Assembly (NCBI GenBank): GCA_020444775.1
Contig: JAGRHX010000614.1
Span: 1 to 12,167, forward strand
Source: Gammaproteobacteria bacterium
GTDB lineage: Bacteria; Pseudomonadota; Gammaproteobacteria; HK1
Length of the DNA stretch: 12,167 bases
Direction: 5' to 3'
Positions 6,804-12,167 of the stretch are shown here, in pieces. Numbering within the stretch: the stretch's first letter is position 1; every line of letters begins with the position of its first letter. Position numbers and translations under genes: made by a program. The notes below the pieces were generated by a model that did no database searches, had not been told where the DNA came from, and saw only the letters and a list, made by a program, of their open reading frames with translations.

Positions 6804-7472
6804 TCAGGCCGGCAAGGTGTCATCTACGATCATGCCCTGGTGCAGGGTAATCCGCCGCCGTCCCATGGCGCGCACCAAGCCGAGATCGTGAGTCGCCACG
6901 ATGACCGTCACGCCAACCTGGCTGAACCTCTCGAACAGCGTAATCGTCTCCTGACTCAACTCTGGGTCGAGATTCCCGGTCGGCTCATCGGCGAGTACCA
7001 GGGGCGGCTTGTGTACGACCGCGCGTGCGATTCCCACCCGCTGCTGCTCACCGCTTGAGAGCTGAATCGGATAGGCGCGGCCCTTCGCCAGCAAGCCTAC
7101 GCGATCCAGGGCTGCGCGCACCCGCCGGCCTATCTCATCCGACGGAAAGCCCGAGATGACCAGGGGCAGCGCCACGTTCTCCTCGATGCTTCGGTCCATC
7201 AGCAAACGATGATCCTGAAAGACCACACCGACGCTGCGTCTATAGCGGGCTACTGCCGAACCCCTGAGCTGGGCGAGATCGCGGCCGCCGACCCGGACCT
7301 GACCACCACTACAACGTTCCGCGAGCATCAACAGTCGCAGCAAGGTGCTCTTGCCGGCGCCGGAATGACCGGTGATGAAGACCATGTCGCCGGGATCGAC
7401 GCGCAGGTTGACGCCGTCCAGAGCAACCTGACCACCCGAATAGCGCTTGCGCGCCTCAATCAATTCAATCAT
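6804..7472 (-). CDS. ftsE: Cell division ATP-binding protein FtsE
   Basis: FtsE is the ABC-type ATPase that powers the FtsEX complex at the septum. The 222-residue protein equals the E. coli length. Walker A is G-H-S-G-A-G-K-S-T (35-43), the Q-loop is V-V-F-Q-D-H-R-L-L (83-91), Walker B is L-V-L-A-D-E (158-163) and the switch histidine is H195 in A-T-H-D. The ABC signature reads L-S-S-G-E-Q-Q-R (138-145), with serine in place of the usual first glycine. The frame is open 49 codons further upstream into ftsY, but ATG 7472 gives the standard M-I-E-L start. The gap to the ftsY stop is 25 nt. No strong Shine-Dalgarno is visible, so coupling within the operon is likely. Confidence 0.96.
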   Translation of the reverse strand: MIELIEARKRYSGGQVALDGVNLRVDPGDMVFITGHSGAGKSTLLRLLMLAERCSGGQVRVGGRDLAQLRGSAVARYRRSVGVVFQDHRLLMDRSIEENVALPLVISGFPSDEIGRRVRAALDRVGLLAKGRAYPIQLSSGEQQRVGIARAVVHKPPLVLADEPTGNLDPELSQETITLFERFSQVGVTVIVATHDLGLVRAMGRRRITLHQGMIVDDTLPA

Positions 7473-7497
7473 CTGTGCCGGTTGCCGGGCGAGTTTG

Positions 7498-8484
7498 TCA
7501 GGCTGCCTTCTCGAGGATGGCCCGCACGAATGGGCCCGGCTCGAACGGACGCAGATCGTCAATGCCTTCGCCGACCCCGATGTACCGTACCGGCAGGGCC
7601 AGCTCCTTGGCCACCGCAAACAGCACGCCGCCCTTGGCGGTACCGTCCAACTTGGTCAAGGCAAGCCCCGTGACCTCGGTAGCGCTCTTGAACTCGCGGG
7701 CCTGGATCAAGGCGTTCTGGCCGATGGATGCGTCCAGCACCAGCAGCGTCTCGTGTGGTGCCGTCGCGTCGAATTTGCCGATGACACGGCGGATTTTCTT
7801 CAGCTCGTCCATCAACCCGCCTTGGGTATGAAGACGACCTGCGGTGTCCGCGAGCACTACGTCTATCCCGCGCGCGCGTGCTGCCTCGCAGGCATCGAAA
7901 ATCACCGATGCCGAATCCGCGCCGGTGTGCTGAGCGACCACCGGCACGTCATTGCGAGCACCCCAGGCCTTCAGTTGTTCGACGGCCGCGGCGCGAAAGG
8001 TGTCTCCCGCGGCCAGGATGACCTTCTTGCCGTCCTGCCTGAGCTGATTGGCGATCTTTCCGAGTGTCGTCGTCTTGCCAGCACCGTTTATGCCCACCGC
8101 GAGCAACACGAAGGGCCCAGGCCCGGAGTGGGAGAACACCAGCGGCGCCTGAACCGGTTGCAACAGGGCCACCATCTGCTCGGACAATGCCTGGATGGCC
8201 TCGTCGACGGTCGTGATCCTGCTCTTCTTGATCTGCTTCCGAAGACCGTCGAGGATTTCCTCCGTTGCCGCGGCGCCGATGTCGCTGGAGATCAGCAGCA
8301 CCTCGAGCTCCTCCAGGGCGGCCTCGTCCAGGGTCTTGGAGGATTCGAACAGCTCGACGATGCCGCCGACCAGGGAACTGCTCGTCCGGCTCAGCGCACC
8401 GCGCAATCGTGCGAACAGACCGCGCTTCCGACCGCTGCTCGCGTCGTCGTTGGTCCGGTCGTCCTTCGAGCTGGCATCATTCAT
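7498..8484 (-). CDS. ftsY: Signal recognition particle receptor FtsY
   Basis: FtsY is the SRP receptor GTPase that docks ribosome-SRP complexes at the inner membrane for co-translational insertion. The 328-residue protein has a short charged N-terminus (about 1-25), then an N domain. The G domain has G1 G-I-N-G-A-G-K-T (131-138), D-T-F-R-A-A-A (161-167), G3 D-T-A-G-R (213-217), G4 T-K-L-D (277-280) and a closing G-V-G-E-G-I-D-D-L-R-P-F (303-314). The catalytic NG core is complete. The acidic A domain that lengthens E. coli FtsY to about 500 residues is almost absent, as in many bacteria. ATG 8484 begins a sensible N-terminus. It is first in the ftsY-ftsE-ftsX(-rpoH) operon and divergent from rsmD. 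Confidence 0.96.
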   Translation of the reverse strand: MNDASSKDDRTNDDASSGRKRGLFARLRGALSRTSSSLVGGIVELFESSKTLDEAALEELEVLLISSDIGAAATEEILDGLRKQIKKSRITTVDEAIQALSEQMVALLQPVQAPLVFSHSGPGPFVLLAVGINGAGKTTTLGKIANQLRQDGKKVILAAGDTFRAAAVEQLKAWGARNDVPVVAQHTGADSASVIFDACEAARARGIDVVLADTAGRLHTQGGLMDELKKIRRVIGKFDATAPHETLLVLDASIGQNALIQAREFKSATEVTGLALTKLDGTAKGGVLFAVAKELALPVRYIGVGEGIDDLRPFEPGPFVRAILEKAA

Positions 8485-8664
8485 CTGTGGTCACGGTCTC
8501 TTGCGGATGGATGGGCAACTGGCGCCACCATCACGACCCAGACCGTGACGACGACTCGCTGCACGGGACGAACAGCGTCGCTCGAATGCGAGCCGCCGAC
8601 CGACACAGGCTGGCTGCACCGGGCCGCGCGGAGGTAGCAGATTACGCTGTCATGAAAACCCCTC

Positions 8665-8673
8665 ATCATACCA
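8665..8673 (-). promoter_or_regulatory. Candidate extended -10 promoter for ftsYEX
   Basis: On the minus strand TGG-TATGAT (8673-8665) has the TGn extension and a 5/6 match to TATAAT. No good -35 is seen 16-18 nt upstream, which fits an extended -10 promoter. It would give a leader of about 170 nt before ftsY. The rest of the divergent ftsY-rsmD gap (8485-8714) shows nothing else I can support. Confidence 0.33.
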
Positions 8674-8714
8674 TGCATGCACAGCCGCTCGCCGACGTGA
8701 CGAGGTCTTGATCG

Positions 8715-9882
<1,168 letters not shown>

Positions 9883-9891
9883 GCCGCGTCT

Positions 9892-9905
9892 CTCCAGCGC
9901 TGGAG
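9892..9905. repeat. 14-bp perfect palindrome between coaD and the ferredoxin gene
   Basis: CTCCAGCGCTGGAG is its own reverse complement and lies 10 nt after the coaD stop and 28 nt before the ferredoxin start. No T run follows, so it is a poor terminator. It could be a small operator or have no role. Confidence 0.4.
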
Positions 9906-9927
9906 CCGACCGGCATGGAGGTATTGA

Positions 9928-10201
<274 letters not shown>

Positions 10202-10209
<8 letters not shown>

Positions 10210-11017
10210 GACAGTGCGCGCAGTAATAGCTTGCGCGCTGTCCGATGACCCTGGCCCGGATCGGTTGACCGCAGCCGGCACAAAGCTCTCCAGCCCGCCC
10301 ATAGACGCGCAGTGATTGCGCGAAGTAACCCGGCTCTCCCACGCCGTTGACGAAATCCCGCAAGGTCGTGCCACCTTGCATGATTGCCGCGCCCAGCACC
10401 TGGCGGATGCAGTCTGCAAGGCGGTCGTAGCGGGCGAGGCTGATCCGACCCGCGGCGCGCACCGGACTCAGGCCCGCCAGGTGCAGTGATTCACTCGCGT
10501 AGATGTTGCCCACGCCGACGACCACCTTGGCATCCATGATGAAGCTCTTCACGGCGAGTCTTCTGCCCCTGGACCGTTCATACAGATGCCTGCCGTCGAA
10601 CAGGTTGCCCAAGGGTTCGGGTCCCAGGTCGCGGAGCAACGGATGATCGGCGCTCGGTCCGCTGGTCCAGTGAAGGGAACCGAATCTGCGTGGATCGTGA
10701 AATCGCAGCACCGAGCCGTCGTCGAAACAGATATCGATATGGTCGTGTAGCCGCGGCATCTCTTCACGCTGGAGCACGCGCAAGCTGCCGGACATGCCCA
10801 GGTGCACGATCAAGGTGCCGAAGCCGGTTTCGAACAGCAGGTATTTGCCACGCCTGCCCACTGAGACGAAGCTCGCCCCGCTCAGCCTCGCGGCCAGGTC
10901 CGCCGGTACCGGCCAGCGTAGACGCGGCTGGCGGATCACGACCGCTTCGACCGTCCGCTGCAACACATGCGGCTCGAGCCCACGACGAGTGGTTTCGACC
11001 TCGGGAAGCTCAGGCAT
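10202..11017 (-). CDS. mutM: Formamidopyrimidine-DNA glycosylase (Fpg)
   Basis: MutM removes 8-oxoguanine and formamidopyrimidines from DNA and cuts the abasic site. The 271-residue protein carries the catalytic N-terminus M-P-E-L-P-E-V-E-T, where Pro2 is the nucleophile and Glu3 the acid. K58 lies in G-R-R-G-K-Y. The helix-two-turn-helix region has V-G-V-G-N-I-Y-A-S-E-S-L. The C-terminal zinc finger has C246-x2-C249 and C266-x2-C269, ending Q-R. All key residues are present. The start overlaps the upstream DUF368 stop by 8 nt, so it is probably translated from the hemE-DUF368-mutM message. Confidence 0.97.
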
Positions 11018-11969
11018 CTGCGGTCTTGCGATGTGCGAAGTGATGGAGTACCAGGACGAGCATGAAGCCGATGAGCACGGCGACCGTGGTCAGTACGATG
11101 TCATCGGACTGCACGGGCAGCCGGGGCTCGCTGCTGATGAGCCGGGATTTCTCCCGGACGATCACGTACTGGCGTTCCTGAAACGGCCAGATGACGTACA
11201 TGGAGGCCGTGAGTATGCCGACGATGGCGGCCAACGTGCGCCGTTGATGATGTTCCAGCAGCCAGCTGATCGTACGGCTGAACACCAGCACGCCCGCCAC
11301 ACAGCCAGCCAGGAAGGGCAGCACGATGGCGAGCTTCAGATGCCCGATGGCGTCGAAGACATACGCGTACTTGCGAAGGATGAGCAGGATGAAGGACCCG
11401 GATATGCCGGGCAGGAGCATGGCGGTGATGGCGATCATGCCGCTGAAGAATACGAATGCAGCCGTCTCCGGGGTGTTCGTCGGCACGCGGGTCACGACGA
11501 CCAGACCGAACAGGACGCCGCCAGCCATGGCCAGCAGGTCGCCAGCGCGAAGGCGACCGAGACCACGGATCAAGACCGCTATGGACGCCAGCACGAGCCC
11601 GGAGAACAGACCGTAGATTGGCTCCGGATCGGTCTGCAACAGCTGTGGTAGCGGCACGATACGGGTAAAGAAGCCCAAGGCCGCGGCGATGCCGACACCG
11701 AGCGGCAGCAACAGCAGCAGATCGACGTGTCTTACCGCCGCGCCCAGATCCCGCTTCATGAGCAGACGAACCAGGGTCAGGTCGAAGGACCTGAGCGCGT
11801 ACATCAATCGCGTGTAGATACCGAGCACCAAGGCCATGGTGCCACCACTGACTCCGGGCACTACATCTGCAGCGCCCATGCAGAATCCACGCAGAGCGTT
11901 GAAGACCGCGTTGCGAATCATTCCGTTCGAGGTTCCCTGGCGCGAAAGTTGATGAGATGCGTCAGCCAC
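11010..11969 (-). CDS. DUF368 membrane protein, likely undecaprenyl phosphate translocase (PopT-like)
   Basis: DUF368 proteins have been described as translocases that return undecaprenyl phosphate, the lipid carrier for cell-wall precursors, across the inner membrane (PopT). The 319-residue protein has about eight or more hydrophobic helices. The family signature [13 protein letters not shown] (32-44) recurs as a second, similar motif L-P-G-I-S-G-S-F (186-193), which fits two related halves. The start is GTG at 11969, overlapping the hemE stop by 8 nt; ATG 11921 is an alternative that keeps the whole membrane part. The stop overlaps the mutM start by 8 nt. The family call is firm; the transport role is known for other members and inferred here. 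Confidence 0.9.
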   Translation of the reverse strand: MADASHQLSRQGTSNGMIRNAVFNALRGFCMGAADVVPGVSGGTMALVLGIYTRLMYALRSFDLTLVRLLMKRDLGAAVRHVDLLLLLPLGVGIAAALGFFTRIVPLPQLLQTDPEPIYGLFSGLVLASIAVLIRGLGRLRAGDLLAMAGGVLFGLVVVTRVPTNTPETAAFVFFSGMIAITAMLLPGISGSFILLILRKYAYVFDAIGHLKLAIVLPFLAGCVAGVLVFSRTISWLLEHHQRRTLAAIVGILTASMYVIWPFQERQYVIVREKSRLISSEPRLPVQSDDIVLTTVAVLIGFMLVLVLHHFAHRKTADA

Positions 11970-12167
11970 GGCTCAGGCGGTGAACCGCGTCGACCAGCAC
12001 TGCTACGGATTCCGGCGGTGAGTCCGGCGCGATGCCGTGCCCCAGATTGAAGACATGTCCGGGTCCCTGGCCGAAGTCGGCCAGCACTCGAGCCACCTCT
12101 CGTTCAATGGCCTCGGGCGGCGCATAGAGCACCGCTGGATCGATGTTGCCCTGTAGCGCGACCCGGT
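11962..12167 (-). CDS. hemE: Uroporphyrinogen decarboxylase, C-terminal end (partial)
   Basis: HemE decarboxylates uroporphyrinogen III to coproporphyrinogen III in heme synthesis. Only the last 67 residues are in the window; the 5' part lies beyond the right edge. The fragment shows the family's conserved ending: L-Q-G-N-I-D-P (the loop near the active site), then [18 protein letters not shown], and D-A-V-H-R-L-S at the end. The TGA at 11964-11962 overlaps the GTG start of the DUF368 gene by 8 nt. It is the most upstream gene visible in the minus-strand group with DUF368 and mutM. Confidence 0.95.
   Translation of the reverse strand, partial: RVALQGNIDPAVLYAPPEAIEREVARVLADFGQGPGHVFNLGHGIAPDSPPESVAVLVDAVHRLSRG

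Noticed and set aside
7473..7619. In-frame N-terminal extension of ftsE into ftsY
   Set aside because: The extra 49 residues are low-complexity and overlap the end of ftsY; ATG 7472 gives exactly the E. coli FtsE length.
7447..8637. 396-codon open frame on the plus strand
   Set aside because: It is antisense to ftsY, whose GTPase motifs are intact. Long antisense frames are common opposite GC-rich genes, and the product shows no domain.

Overview
The window is about 62-65% GC by eye, has short intergenic gaps and carries only chromosomal housekeeping genes. Its gene content and order point to a gammaproteobacterium. The strongest sign is the divergent rsmD / ftsY-ftsE-ftsX-rpoH block, which is also found in E. 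coli and its relatives. Next to it is a coaD-ferredoxin pair convergent with mutM, like the arrangement in Pseudomonas. The cytochrome oxidase assembly cluster (coxC, a DUF2909 protein, surf1, a small CX3C protein, ctaA, ctaB) is also Pseudomonas-like. I cannot name a genus. The HrcA-type operator makes a gamma lineage that keeps HrcA more likely than an enteric one. I saw no mobile element, CRISPR array, tRNA or rRNA.

Layout. 1-192 (+): end of cytochrome c oxidase subunit III. 468-674 (-): a small two-TM DUF2909 protein set against the flow of the cluster. 782-4144 (+): surf1, a membrane-anchored CX3C protein, ctaA and ctaB; the first three overlap, and ctaB follows after 69 nt. These make and insert heme A into the oxidase whose subunit III ends at the left edge. 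4145-4722: the longest stretch without a gene, with several hairpins. 4723-4756: a strong intrinsic terminator for rpoH. 4810-8484 (-): rpoH, ftsX, ftsE, ftsY. 8715-10191 (+): rsmD, coaD and a 2[4Fe-4S] ferredoxin. 10202-12167 (-): mutM, a DUF368 membrane protein and the end of hemE. These are transcribed hemE to DUF368 to mutM, with an 8-nt overlap at each junction.

The most notable regulatory signal is a near-perfect CIRCE operator (17 of 18 bases) at 5694-5720, just upstream of rpoH. It sits on top of plausible promoter elements, including a sigma-E-like one. CIRCE is the binding site of the HrcA repressor, so the gene for the heat-shock sigma factor itself appears to be under HrcA control here. 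That would put the two classical bacterial heat-shock circuits in series.
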